Source: Rosa chinensis (taxonomy: Eukaryota > Streptophyta > Magnoliopsida > Rosales > Rosaceae). Taken from it: a stretch of 64,000 bases of DNA. Below the pieces are notes generated by a model. That model was given only the letters and a program-made list of their open reading frames with translations, had not been told where the DNA came from and did no database searches. Location: the NCBI RefSeq assembly GCF_002994745.2, contig NC_037092.1, positions 86,156,398 through 86,220,397 of the forward strand, read 5' to 3'. This document shows positions 24,066-36,003 of this stretch, piece after piece; position 1 is the stretch's first letter, and each line of letters begins with the position of its first letter. Made by a program: the position numbers and the translations under genes.

Positions 24066-25450
24066 TATTTTATTTTCCCTCCATTCTCTCAATGCTCAAT
24101 GCGAATTGGGGATGAAATTTCATTGAATAGGGGACAATTTTTATTTTTTCTCCAAATACATTAGGAGACGGAATTTATCGGTCGTTGCCTTAAACAATTT
24201 GGGACGAGCTTTAGGAGACGACTTTAGCCACAAAACGATTCCGTCTCAAATTTTTTTAGGGGACGAATTCTCAGCTATTAGAGACAATATCAATTTGTCT
24301 CTGAATGGGTTTTCTCTAGTAGTGCATTACTTTGCCCCTCCACGACGCATACACAAAGGACAACAACTCCTCCACAATAGCATTATGCTTCCCAGCCTTC
24401 AAAATGACACACCTACTATTGCCCTTCTTTGTTGAATATTGCAATTTGTAGCAAGCACTAATCTCGTGATGAATGGGGATTTGTCCATTAATTGGTGGCA
24501 CTTCATAGCACAACAGTACCGAGCAGTTGCCTAAGGGTATTAGGCAGCACTTGACCGATGGCGAGATTTAGGCAAAACAAAATGTACTATAGCCAACCAG
24601 GTAGCGATAGCAACAACCTGCACCTAAATTGGTACTTGTACACGGCAGTACAACCCTCTTCAGGGTGACTCGCCATCTCCCCCTCTCGCAAGGGGCGAAG
24701 CTCCACCTCATCCGGGATCCTCCAATTCACTCTAAACTCCTAGATCTGGTCTTCAGTCATGGTATCACTAGGCTAATCAATGGGAGTCCCATCACATAAC
24801 TTCCATCGGCCATCGCTACCCCTGGCTATGGTACCTGCCGGTATCAACTGGTGCCAGAACCTCCTTCATCCCCTCCCCTATTGGCAATCCCAATAGCAGG
24901 CCCTTCAGCGCTTTCACTCGCTGTTGCCTTACCAGCCCGTTTAGGACCCATCACATCAATCTGCCAATAGAAATGGATATCAATCAATTTCTCAGTCTAA
25001 CTTCCTATACCCAAACCACAACCATGCCCAGATTCCTATTCTACCCAAAATCTGGTTAACACAAGACCAGGTTAGAATTTGAAACCACCCTCTCAAACAC
25101 GGCAAATCGGCCTATATTCTACCATCATTATACATCCAAAATTACCCAACCTATTCATTTCACCAATAGCAAAGCAAAACATAAACATTCAAATTCAAAA
25201 AAGTCCGTACCTTTGAATTAATTTCTGGGAAGATTGTTGAATTCCGCAAGCGGTCGCGAACACTTCAAACCTCCTTCAACACCAGGAAAGACAAAAGGTG
25301 CTACTTTTCTCTGATACACAACCCACTTTTCAGAAATTTTCTCAACCCTTCTTTTTCTGGGTACACTGCACTCTCTGCAAAAACCTTGCGCTACGCCAAA
25401 ACAAGGGAAGGAACAGTCCTGCTTTCCTTTTGTCCTTTATTTATATACCA

Positions 25451-26176
25451 CAAAGAGCAACGTGAGCCCCAGGAAAAATTTAAGGAATTAAGATGAAATT
25501 AATTGAGATTAATTTTATTTTTTTGATAAGTGATAACGACACTAGAGAAATTTTTTAGAAAACTTTACTGAAGTGAATCTTCAGTTTGTTAACTCGAATG
25601 TAAAGTAAGTTTCACGAGGAGTTCGTGATAATTTTTGTGGAATTTTCGGACGTCGGAACTATTTGTTACGAATTTTGGAAGTTGCGAATTGAGAAATTAA
25701 TTTTTAATCAAAGATTTAATTTCGGTGCGATCTAGGTCGTTGGTTTCATTCAGAGAGCTGGTGACCCGTTTCTTGGACTCGTGACCCATGAAGAAGACCC
25801 GACAATATCTCCTCCGTCCGGCTATTTCTCGAAGGCGGACCACCGGCGCTAGGAATGTCTCGACATCCCGACCAAGCCTATGGCTTGGGTTTCCACCGAT
25901 GAGCTCCAACGAAGCCAATTCGAAGCCGAGAAATTTCTACGGTCTCGGCTGTTCTTCAGCATTCTCCAGCGACTCCAAGCCGATGACGACATGCAAGGAT
26001 TAGTCTTCTCGTTGAGCTCTACGTTCTGGTATAACTATTTTTCGATTTCGATTGAGTTTTGAGGAATTGATGTTTTGGGTATAATTCGTCCACCGCCGTG
26101 TACAGCTGTTCAGATTACAGGTTTAGATTTCCTTTGGTCACTTCGATCTTCAATTGGAATTCTGGGCTTGAGTTAA
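25451..26176. mobile_element. LTR-retrotransposon-like non-coding sequence, left part
   Basis: AT-rich then GC-richer sequence in the style of a chromovirus LTR, interrupted at 26177 by a solo LTR and resuming at 27092. I could not locate its own termini or target duplication. Short ORFs at 25697-26062 overlap on both strands and show no domain. Confidence 0.35.
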
Positions 26177-27086
26177 TGTAAGGATATTGGGCTATTATCC
26201 TTCAACACATAACTTTCCCAAGGTTGCTAGGAGAACACAAGTTGCATCAGACTAGGAAAAGGCTTCTCCAAGTTTCTCGATGGCTCAAGGAATCAAAGAG
26301 GCGTGCAAGACTTGAAGAGGAAATCCGGGAGAATCATTCTCATTGATCTTGAGTTTAAGGTGGTATTTATTTCATATCACTTTGCATTTAGAATTGATAT
26401 GCATATCGGTTAAGTTGATTTGAAATACTTATCTGCATTAAAAGGTTTTTGAGATGCATATCAAATATAGATTGGATTTGCAAACAGTTAGGAAGTATTG
26501 ATTGTTTATCAAAATCAGTTTTAAAAGCTTTCCTTACTTATCTTATTTGATATGAAAAAGAGATTTGATTGAGGGGGAGTCTTTCTCCCCTATAAAAGGT
26601 TTTGAAACTGATTTCATTAGCAGAGTTTTTTTAGCATCTAAAAGTTGTCTTGTGTTGTGCTGCATATGTTCTCACAAATCATTTTCTGAAAACTCTCTTT
26701 GCTTGTTGGTTGTTTTCCCTTGCATGCTATGTTCATTTGCATACCTTATTCTCAAGATCAGTGAGACGTTGAGATCAAGGAAGGTTGGAAGATTGGCTCA
26801 TTTAGATCGTGTGGAAATTGAGTTAGAAGTTAGATCAATTGTAAATCAAGTTAGCTATGTTGCTAAGTGAAAGTGATAGTTATGAACATCACTACTTGTA
26901 TACTGTAAACTCATTTGATTTATAGTGGATTGATTTTCTCGTGTTGGCTACGTTACAAGCCACGCAGTGAAGTTTCCTCAGTGGAGAGGTTTACACTGCG
27001 TTAGCAATCTTTGTGTTGAATTGAAAGTGCATACTAAGTTTTACAAAGCAGTTTTCTTAATCAAATTGTTCTATCTGATAATTACA
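26177..27086. mobile_element. Solo LTR (910 bp), copia-like, TSD GTTAA
   Basis: It begins TGTAAGGATATTGGGC and ends GATAATTACA, so the termini are the inverted pair TGTAA/TTACA. GTTAA flanks it at 26172-26176 and 27087-27091. The middle resembles SIRE-type copia LTRs (GTGAAGTTTCCTCAGTGGAG). A 101-codon ORF inside has no known domain. Confidence 0.8.
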
Positions 27087-27091
27087 GTTAA

Positions 27092-28866
27092 TCCTAGAAT
27101 ATATCTTAAATGCAGAATGGTCGAGGTGGTGAGAATCCTAGAAGTGAGCTATCTCTGTGAATGGGAAACAGAATAGCTATTGTTGCTGCTGTGCTTGACA
27201 ATATCAAATTCGTTGTTACCATGATAGTCACAGACATTGACTTTGAGGAATTGAATTGAAGTGAAGAGTGAGGTTCATTATTATCAAGAATTTTCAATAA
27301 AGGTAATAGTCTCAAAGTGCACATTGGTTTGATATGTAATTGTTAAGTAGACGAGATTGATTTGGACGCTATTAATCATTTAGCTTGGAGTTGTGAATTT
27401 GATCTACTGTTAATTGTATAATTGGAATCACATACCCAGTACATGCATATTTGTATTTGGTCTGTGATTATCCACTGTTAGTGAAATTCATGGTTTTAGT
27501 ATCAAGTATAAACTTGAGTTATGTCTTGGAAATGGATTCACTCTAGTAATGGTTGTCAACATACAACGAAGGGGCTGGGTTTGAAATTTATGTCGTTAAG
27601 GTGAGTTGGGTGTTTGGATTAATTGTAAAGTTTGAGTTCGAAATATATACGTCTTCACAACGTATGTTTTATCTTGTTGTTGATCAAAAGGAAGTTATCT
27701 TGAAAATAGTCAATATTTGGGTGTCCATAGTAATTGAAAGAACTACACCCAACGAGAAAACTAACGTACTTTCTTGACATTGATCTAATGAAATTGGTTG
27801 CCTTTTGACAAGAGTTATTGGTCGGAAGTGCTGCACTCTAGTATTGTCGGACTAGGACTCCAGTTACCCAGAATGTGAGATGTAGTGGTGTTGGCCTAGG
27901 AAAGCGAATGGAGTTAAAGCTGCGATATTCCAGGTAGGGGACTCTGGACTTGCCTTAGTTAGTGGTTTTAATGTTTTCTAATGTGTGTGTATGAGTCATT
28001 TTATTATAAATTGAAAAATACGTTAGTGCACCTAACTATGCTAGCAAATGAGTATGTTGTGATGACTTGAGAGCGAAGGGTGACACTGACTTTCTTGTGT
28101 TGATCCCCTTAACATCCGGAGGGTTAGCTACACTGGTTGGACGGTGCTTTTGATCGCAGTGACGATTTGATTCCATGTGTGTAGCTAGGTAGCGGACGCT
28201 CTCGCTACGCTTACCTGATTATTACTTTATTTGAGGTAAGGTCGTGTAGTTGGTCTGTGGAACCGGCCATCAGGTTTGTCTTTTGGATCATGGTGCACTA
28301 GTGTTTGATTTTATAAAGAAAAGTTTTCTTATAAATGATTTTCACTACTCGCCGGCACCTATGTTTGAGTTAGTTTTCAAACCTAGCTGGGCAGTGTCTT
28401 AATGAGCAGCGAGGACAAAAGCTCACCCCTACAATAGTTTGTGGATGCAGCAACTGTGTACGGAGACGGGACAATTGGACGAACGTTGAGTATGGCTTAG
28501 GTTCTTGATTTCTTAAATTGCGTCACTGCCGGAATTTGTTCCACGTGACAAGTTCCTCCATTCTCCTTAGTTTTGCATAACTCATTTGACAAGTTTTGAT
28601 TGTGCGTGAATTATATCTCTTTGAAATCTTGGACTTTTGACTCTGAATCGGACAAATATCCTTAAATTGCTCTTTCCAGTTTTGAAATGACTAGTGCTTG
28701 TTTCAAAAGTTCTTTAACATCCCAAACAGGGTTTTCACCTTGTTTAAAATAAAAGCTTCCACTATCCAAAATTTGGTAATTGAATTATCAAAATATTCAA
28801 AAATTTATTTCCTTTGCCTTGCGACTTTTAGGGTCTGAGTTAAGGGTATTTTTGCTTGGATCATAA
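27092..28866. mobile_element. LTR-retrotransposon-like non-coding sequence, right part
   Basis: This continues the block at 25451-26176. It includes a segment near 28400-28440 (GAGGACAAAAGCTCACCCC) of the style common in gypsy LTRs. No coding domain and no clear ends. It fills the gap up to the 3' LTR of the Tat element. Confidence 0.35.
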
Positions 28867-29767
28867 AGGTTTGCAGCACTGTAATGACTTTGATTTGGTG
28901 AGGTGCAAACAGATCGGATCACGACCGTATACACTAATAGGGTCACGATCCCACGATCTAGCCATGCGTGAGCCCAAAAACAGAATAATCATGAGCATGC
29001 GCGGCCATCCTGACAAACGGCACACACATGCATTTATGGAACGTTACAAAAGTCAAACGTTCCTCCACTAACACACGACACACCGGTCACAGCCAACCAC
29101 ATGGCATAATTCAAAAACCCAAGAAACCACCAGGCATACGAAAAGACAAACTATGTACAACTGTCACCAACTACTCTCAGCTCATCTAGCTCCCCAGTCC
29201 ACACCTCCCTTGGGTATGGACTTGGGGGACTGGGAATATTGACAACGAGATTGATCTCGGTAGGCAGCATGTCTCGTCTTATTGGTATTCTTTTCACCAA
29301 AACAAACTCCTCACCTAAGGAACTCTTGATCGGGGACTTGGGGGACTTGTTTATACCTCTTATATAATATGTCAATAATACCAATAAAACAAGACGAATT
29401 GCCAAAGACCCACCAGCAGGGCCTACTGAGACCACCACGATGTGACAGCCCAAGCTGGCCCATCCCCAGCGTGGACACACTCCAAAAAGAGCATGCCTCT
29501 CCCACATCTGAAATGAACAGGACTTAACGTCTTCCAACGCCTATATAAAGCCAAAAACCTTCCACAACAGGTAGTTCTCTAATCTAATTCTTCTCTCGAT
29601 ATTGTCAACATTTACTAACTTAAGCATCGGAGAGTCTTAGGCCGGCAAAACCAGTCTCTCTCTGACTTTTTTTTGTGTTGAACAGATTGCGAAGAGAGAG
29701 GCGAGACAAGATCAATCAGTGATTCCAAACCCTGTCAGCAACCAGCTCTCGGAAGTCCCCGGAAACA
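28867..29767 (+). mobile_element. 3' LTR of the Tat-lineage element (or a solo LTR)
   Basis: Positions 29355-29767 align with the truncated 5' LTR at 4268-4688, ending CCCCGGAAACA against CCCCGAAAACA. A TATA-like CTATATAAAG lies at 29541-29550. The orientation equals that of the gag-pol remnants, so it is best read as the 3' LTR of the same insertion. The start is uncertain by tens of bases because no polypurine tract is clear. Confidence 0.65.
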
Positions 29768-29833
29768 GTTACCAAATCGAAAAACCGGTCCGATTCAACT
29801 GGTTTTTAAGGTAGAATCGTTTTTTTTTTTTTT

Positions 29834-30162
29834 GGTGCGGCTATTGCCACCCTACCATTTTCTTAGTTCACCCAACACATAATTGAATTATTAAAAGACT
29901 ATATTACCCAAATGCAAAATGACTAATAAGTACACTAATTTTTTTTAAATTCTAATCTGTATGGAAAACTAAATACATAACTAATTAATTAAATACAAAG
30001 ACTACTTAATTTTTCATTGAATAACATTAATCTTCATCTTCTCCACCCAAATTTGAATTTATTAATATTTTTTTTAATCTTTTTGTTGCCTCCTCATTGT
30101 AATTGTGGTTCAATTCAAAAAACTATTAGTATGAACTTCATCATCTTTGCAATACCCTATGT

Positions 30163-30198
<36 letters not shown>

Positions 30199-30527
30199 CT
30201 TTTCTTCATTGCTCATAGTTGTTAACTTACTAATTTTTTAACATGGATTAAAATAGATGAATATTGAAAATGAAAGAAAAGAAATTTAAAAATGGAAGTA
30301 AATCATATTATAATTTTATTAGGAAACTTTAATATATTCTATTTGGTATAAATTAAATGAGAGATTTTCGTTAAAAAAAAATTCTTTAATTTGATATGTC
30401 ATATAAGGATATGTCTGGAAAGAGAAATGGATTAGATAAGTAAATATAATAATTGAAATTAATATGTAGGGTGTAATGAGCAAGTAGGGTGAAAAAAGAA
30501 AATTGTAGGGTGGCAATAGCCGCACCC
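29834..30527. mobile_element. MITE with ~28-bp inverted repeats at a poly-T site
   Basis: The left end GGTGCGGCTATTGCCACCCT and the reverse complement of the right end GGGTGCGGCTATTGCCACCC are inverted repeats. Nine Ts flank each side (29825-29833 and 30528-30536), compatible with a 9-bp Mutator-type duplication, although poly-T makes that ambiguous. The interior holds a (CA)n tract at 30165-30194. No transposase. Confidence 0.75.
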
Positions 30528-31344
30528 TTTTTTTTTGGGAAAATGATCATTTACCCAATTTTAGGCTAAAAATTGCCCACTTGCTCCACCAACTGTTTTT
30601 TAACCCCATTTACCCAAAACACTCTAAGGGATTATTTCCCCTTTACCCAATTAATTCTTTTTCTTTTTTTTTTTAGACTTTTTTGCCCTCTCCTTCTTTC
30701 TCACTTAGAGAGAGAAGTCACCCTCCACCTTGCTGTGCTCCGGTGACCAGTGGCCGGCGCGGTCTCCGGCGACCGGTGACCGGACACCGGCGAACGGTGA
30801 CCGGATTCCGGCGACCGATGACCGGAATCCGGAATCCGGCTATTATTGCCCCCCAGTAATCATATTACTGCCCCCCAATAATCATATTATTGCCTCCCAA
30901 TAATCATATTATTGCCGTCCAGTGAATTGTATGAACTCCCAAAACCAAATGAATACACTACAGGCATAATTGATCAATTTATAATCATATTATTGGCTCC
31001 CAGTAATCATATTACTGCCTCCCAATACAAAGTCCAATGTCTCTACTGCCCCCCAGTAATCATATTACTGCCTCCCAATACAAAGTCCAATGTCCTAAAA
31101 CAACATGTAACTTGTCAAAACACCACACTATAGTGATCCCTGTCCCTCGTATCAAAGTCTACTGGGGGCCAATAATGTGTCTACTGCCCCCCAGTAGACC
31201 ATCAAACAAACCCAGAGCAAAGCCCGGACCAGAACTCCGGCTTCCGCGTGGAGCTTCGGAGGTCTGATGACAACCTTGACGTGGCGGCGGAGCATCGGAG
31301 GTTTCTTCTCGTGGAAGCGGTGCTCGCAATTGGAGATGAATTCG

Positions 31345-31540
31345 AGGTCAAGCATCTCACCGCAGAGCTTGTTGGGTATGGCGTCGACGAGGATAAGCTT
31401 CGGAGATCCTAGGTTAGAATGGACTGGGTGATGGCCAGGCCGACGTTGCCGGCGCCGATGATGGAGATCTTGGTCTGGCCGTTGGAGGAGGAGGGAGGGC
31501 AGCGCCGTGGATGTGCTTGAAGAAGGCCTGGGTTAGGTCG
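31345..31540 (-). pseudogene. Captured L-lactate dehydrogenase N-terminal fragment
   Basis: Three consecutive minus-strand segments match plant L-lactate dehydrogenase in order: [11 protein letters not shown], then after a frame change TKISIIGAGNVGLAITQSIL (the NAD-binding GxGNVG loop), then after a stop and shift LILVDAIPNKLCGEMLDLE. The family is about 350 residues, so only about residues 15-80 are present. Two frameshifts and a stop make it non-functional. Its position inside a MULE indicates transposon capture. Downstream sequence departs from LDH and may be a second captured fragment. Confidence 0.83.
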
Positions 31541-31590
31541 ATGATGAAGGAGGTCTGTCAAAACCGGCTGGGCGATGCAGTCGGCCGGAA

Positions 31591-31696
<106 letters not shown>

Positions 31697-32504
31697 TGGA
31701 GGTGGAGATCGGTGGGAGAGTGACAGAGAGTCTGAGAGGAGAGGGATGAGTTTCAATTTAATTAATAGGGGTTAAAATGTCAATAGATCTTAGATTGGGT
31801 AAATGGGGTTAAATAACTCTTAGTGGAGTTAGTGGGCAATTTTTAAGCTGAAATTGGGTAAGTGGTCACAACCCCTTTTTTTTTTTGCCCACACCTAGCC
31901 GTTCTTATCCCCGCCTCCAACATCTACCACATTGTCCACCCATCCTTGCCAACTCCCTTGTCCCTCTTAACTCCCTACAAGCTTTCAACCATTTTCATCT
32001 ATCTACTTCATTCCTCCTCTCTTTCATTCTTGTCAGTAGAGGTAGCAAACGGGCCACTAGGCACGAGCCCCGCACAACCCAAGCCTGTTAATGGTCCGGC
32101 CCGACCCGAACATGTTAGAATAACGGGTCAGGTTGGGCCTAGAAATATTGGCCCATTGACCCGGGCCGGGAATTATGGGTCGGCCCGTTACAAACACAAT
32201 GTTTCATTTTGTTTTTAAGTATATTAAAAAATTACAATGATGGGATTTGAACGTCAGACCTCTTTATTCAAAATTTCATGACAATTCCACCAATGCAATT
32301 TTATTAATGTTGTCAAATTAGTGAAATAAAACATTATATCCTTATTTTGACATAAGTATTTTTTCTAAATATTAAATATATGTTTATTAATAAAGACTAA
32401 TCTCACAATAATACAACTATAGAAAGGAGAGAAAAAAAATATGATGCTAAATCTTCATTTAATTAATAAAGATTAATCTCACAATAATACACTAATGACT
32501 TTTA

Positions 32505-33250
32505 AACCTAGGGAGAAAACCCTAGCTAGCTTTCTCTCGTCCTATAGCCGCACAGTTTTCTTCTCAATCTCTATCAACACTCGTCTGGTGGCAGCCCAGC
32601 GCTGACACCGACCTTTGTAGCGCTGACGTTGCGGTGTCGCTGCCGGACGGGTTATACATCTAGGGCATGCTCCTTGGTTGTGGAACAATTTTGGCTTGAA
32701 GGCTTGATAGAATTGGTCCTGCCAAATTTTTTTTTTTTTTGGCTGCAGATCTGAGGTGGATGCGGGGGCACCATCTCAAGGGGAGGCTTTAGGCAGAGTA
32801 GCTGGTTTGGGCTTCTTCCAGGCGGCAGCGACGGCTTGATGGCATCTATACAGGGTTAGGATGTTGGTGGCTTCTATGGCACCGTGCTCCGACAGTCTGC
32901 ACAAGATGGCAAAGGCTGGGCTGGGTCGGGTCAATTGTTGAGCATTAGGTTGGACTGTTTCTTGGGACCATTGGCCTGCAGCCCTTCTAATTAGCTTAGG
33001 TTTTCTTTGCTTTCCTATTTCCTATTTTTGTAGGGAACTAATGCACTTTTTGTGTTTTTAGATGCCTATTTACTATGTATGTTTCATAGTTCATACGTTT
33101 GCTTTAAAATAAATTAGCACTTATTGTCTAATGGGTGGTGCTAACATACCACGTCCTAAACTTACCCTAGAGATGGCAAGGGATTGTATGTATCTGTGTC
33201 TTTCTAGCTTGCGTTCGTTGAATGAAATTGATATTTCGATTAAAAAAAAT
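32505..33250 (+). mobile_element. LINE-derived remnant with poly-A tail
   Basis: It begins with an AAACCCTAGCTAGC-type leader. It ends with a GC-poor 3' region (GTAGGGAACTAATGCACTTT) and GAATGAAATTGATATTTCGA followed by an A-rich tail, as in plant L1-type LINEs. No reverse transcriptase survives. The 3' portion resembles 62600-62912. Confidence 0.55.
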
Positions 33251-33260
33251 ATATAAGTGT

Positions 33261-33361
33261 TTCTATTCATACCTCTAAAATTAGCATTTAAACCTCTTAT
33301 TTTTTTCAAGTGTTATTGAATTTGTCAATTCATGTACAATGACCAATAAAGACAAAATATA

Positions 33362-33402
<41 letters not shown>

Positions 33403-34167
33403 CCTAACTCCATTGTGTTCAACAGACCCGGCATATTCTTCCATGATGTTTGAACAAGCAACTCTATTCATAAATGGCAGCCTCAAATTTAAACTTATAC
33501 TCCTAACAAGTAGCATAATCACAAAAGATTCAACTATTAATTTCAGAACCCATTGAAATCTTACCAAAGAAAATTAAAGTGATTAACAAACATGTAATTA
33601 ATCACATGTTTTATTGCAATTTGGAACCAATAGCATCACGGTCTTTAGTTTTTTCTTCACCTGAGCATGCCTTGTTTTCTTTTCTTAGATTTTGGTCATC
33701 ATTCTTGTCTTTTATCTCTCAATCTCAACACCCTTATTATTCTGTGTTCTTCTACATAAGTGATAGTATAAACTTCCTACCAAGATGCCAATATCAATTC
33801 TGTCAGTGCACTCAACTTCCTCTTCGATCCTGAGGTTTAGCATCGACTTCAAGTTGTACATCCTCCACGAAGCAATTTAGTCTGCTATTCTCCACATAGA
33901 AGTCATTCAATACCTCTCCTTCTTTTGGCATACGTGATCTATGGTAAGGGTTCACTTAATTCGATGTTTGAATGATGAGACTACAAGGAAGTGGTTGCTT
34001 GCTCGAGTACTTTTGTTGAAGAACCCTAAATTTGGTTAAGATTTTATGGGTAAGGCTATTTAGGGAACATAGGGAGGTGTAATTAGCATTTTAAGTATTT
34101 GAAAGACTATGTTAGAGGTCTAATAAGTGGAGAGGTCCAAATACTAATTTTAAAGGTATGAATAGAA
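33261..34167. mobile_element. Inverted-repeat DNA element (~907 bp)
   Basis: The left arm TTCTATTCATACCTCTAAAA and the reversed right arm TTCTATTCATACCTTTAAAA continue as inverted repeats for about 35-40 bp. The interior contains a (TA)n tract and about 400 bp of less AT-rich sequence that may be a captured or transposase-derived fragment I cannot name. I see no clear target duplication. Confidence 0.6.
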
Positions 34168-34368
34168 GTAATATACTAATAAACAACTTATTTTTGAGTT
34201 ATTTTTTATTTTTTCTTTCTTATAGTGGAATATATAAAATTATTAAGAAACTAATCTTAAAAAACTAAGATTAAGAAAAATGTTTTGATAAAAAAAATTA
34301 GGAAAAATGTTGTAGAACTTTATTTATTTTAATTTTCTATGTAGTTAAATAAAATCAATTTTTATTTA

Positions 34369-35788
34369 GGGTTTTTGTCCATTTACCCCATTTCTAGGGA
34401 TTTTTTTCCCACTTACCCCATTAAGTTTTTTTAATTCCCTCTTATCCAATACACTCTAAGGGACTCTTCCCTAGTACCCCATTAAGATTTTTTTTTTGTT
34501 TTTAATTTTTTTTTTAATACCATTTTACCCCTTACCCCTTTATTACTTAGAGAGAGAGAGAAACCATATGAGACTTCGCCGGAGCCCGTCACCGGCCGCC
34601 GGATTCCGGTCAACTTTCGCCGGATTCCGGTCACCGGATTCCGACCAACTTTCCCCTAATAGACGCCTATTGCCCTCCAATAGACGTCTATCAGCCATGT
34701 ATTGCCCCTAAATAGACGTCTATTGCCCCCCAATAGACGTTTCGATTATCGAAATGGAAACTAATTTTCCTATAATTAGACAAATAAAGCTTTGATTGAA
34801 GAAAAAAGAGAGGAGATTACATCAATTTAAAACGTGTATTGCCCCCCCAATAGATGTGTATTGACCCTCAATAGACACTTAACAAACGTCTATTGCCCTC
34901 CAATAGTCTTTTTCTTTTTCTTTTTCTTTCCTTCTATTCTTTTGCCCTCATTTTATCCAAAAAAAGAAGAGACAGAGTATGTATGCCCACAATTTCACAA
35001 AAGCAAAAGAGATGACCAATTAACTTCAAATTTCTTAGCCCTCAGCAACCTTTTCATGCTCCATTTTTTTTTTTTTGGACAATAGAACCATTACAACAGA
35101 AGAAGAAACAGAGTATGTTTTCCTCCTCAAAAAAAAAAAAAAAAAATCCTACGCTTTTGAAACAGAGAGAAGCAAGATGCCCGAACCCGAAACAATTCGA
35201 AACCTTACTGCTGGAATCGAAACGCTCAGTTCATGGTTCAGACGCCGGTGATTCCTACGCCTAGTTCATGTGTTCACCGTTCCAGGTAGACCTGCTGGAC
35301 TCAAGGACGTGGTTCAGACGCTGGTGAAGTCTCCGGTGGGGCGGAGGCCGGCACGATCGCGATCTAGGGAGGAAGTCAGGAACTGAGGCCGCGCCATGAA
35401 CTTCTCGAGCAAAATCTTAGATGCAGATTTGGAGGTGACGTAGATGCAAATCGTCGTCCAAGGCACATCGAGGAAGAAGAGAGAGAGAGAGAGATTAATG
35501 ATGAGAGAAGAGGGCCGAGGTGGAAGAAAAGCAGATCGAGGATCAACTAACTGAGATTTGCCGGAAGCCGGCTGAGGCAGCAGTTCTGCAGAGAGAGAGA
35601 GATAGAGGAGAGAGAAAGAGAGAGGGCGAGAGGGAGACAGCAAGGGAGATAGAGTGGGATGTAGTTTTCAATTTTATGGAGGCCAAAATCGTCATTTAGC
35701 TATTAAATGGGGTTAGTGGGAACAAAATTCTCTTGATGGTGTAAGTGGACTACTTTTAAGTCATTTTGGTGCTATGGGTCAAGATCCC
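34369..35788. mobile_element. MULE (1420 bp), 9-bp TSD TTTTATTTA
   Basis: It is bounded by GGG...CCC ends, with TTTTATTTA exactly repeated at 34360-34368 and 35789-35797, the 9 bp expected for Mutator-like elements. Its interior parallels the element at 30537-31875: CTCTAAGGGA near the left end, a GCCGG/CCGGA-rich block, repeated CTATTGCCCCCCAATAGACG motifs and a GA-rich tract near 35480-35640. The minus-strand ORF at 35314-35643 has no family I recognise and may be captured host sequence. Confidence 0.82.
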
Positions 35789-36003
35789 TTTTATTTACTC
35801 AAATTAAAATTTTAAAATTGTGTTTTATAATGAAATAGCACGAGCACACCCCCTTTATTAACCCGATACAAACACGGCCCGACACGATATAGGCTCAAGC
35901 CATGGGCCGAACCAAACTTAATGTTTTAGTAAATAGGCCGGCACAAGCCCAACACTATAATAAATGGACCGGGTCGTGCAGCCCCGCCCGTTTGCCACCT
36001 CTA

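Larger units (their letters stand above)
18634..24324. mobile_element. CACTA (En/Spm) non-autonomous element, TSD CAT
   Basis: The left end reads CACTACTACAAAAAACCCAT. The reverse complement of the right end reads CACTACTAGAGAAAACCCAT. The target duplication is CAT at 18631-18633 and 24325-24327, the 3 bp expected for CACTA. Subterminal DNA at both ends is full of short GGGACAAA/GAGACGGA motifs, including a 5-copy tandem at 23690-24060. I find no transposase (no TNP2-like ORF), so the 5691-bp element is non-autonomous. Its cargo includes an RPL34 exon, tandem minisatellites and a second CACTA-like terminus. Confidence 0.93.
14381..25450 (-). pseudogene. Antisense accessory gene of the Tat element, split by two insertions
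   Basis: Coding-like segments read on the minus strand from about 24955 to 24325, then 18630 to 18613, then 16543 to about 16235, then about 15860 to 15060. When the solo LTR (16544-18612) and the CACTA element (18634-24324) are mentally removed with one copy of each target duplication, the same frame runs across both junctions, which strongly supports a single original ORF. Several Tat/Grande-type elements are known to carry an antisense gene between pol and the 3' LTR. A TATA-like TATATAAATAA on the minus strand near 25440 suits its promoter. The C-terminal part is charged, with a KKRK cluster and Ser/Gly-rich stretches. Stops remain, so it is dead. Its function is unknown. Confidence 0.65.
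32037..36003. mobile_element. hAT-like element hosting three nested insertions
   Basis: The left end TAGAGGTAGCAAACGGGC and the reversed right end TAGAGGTGGCAAACGGGC are near-identical inverted repeats. The flanks are CTTGTCAG (32029-32036) and ATTGTCAG (36004-36011), an 8-bp duplication with one mismatch. Inside are a LINE remnant, an inverted-repeat element and a MULE. The remaining hAT sequence has no transposase. Confidence 0.72.
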
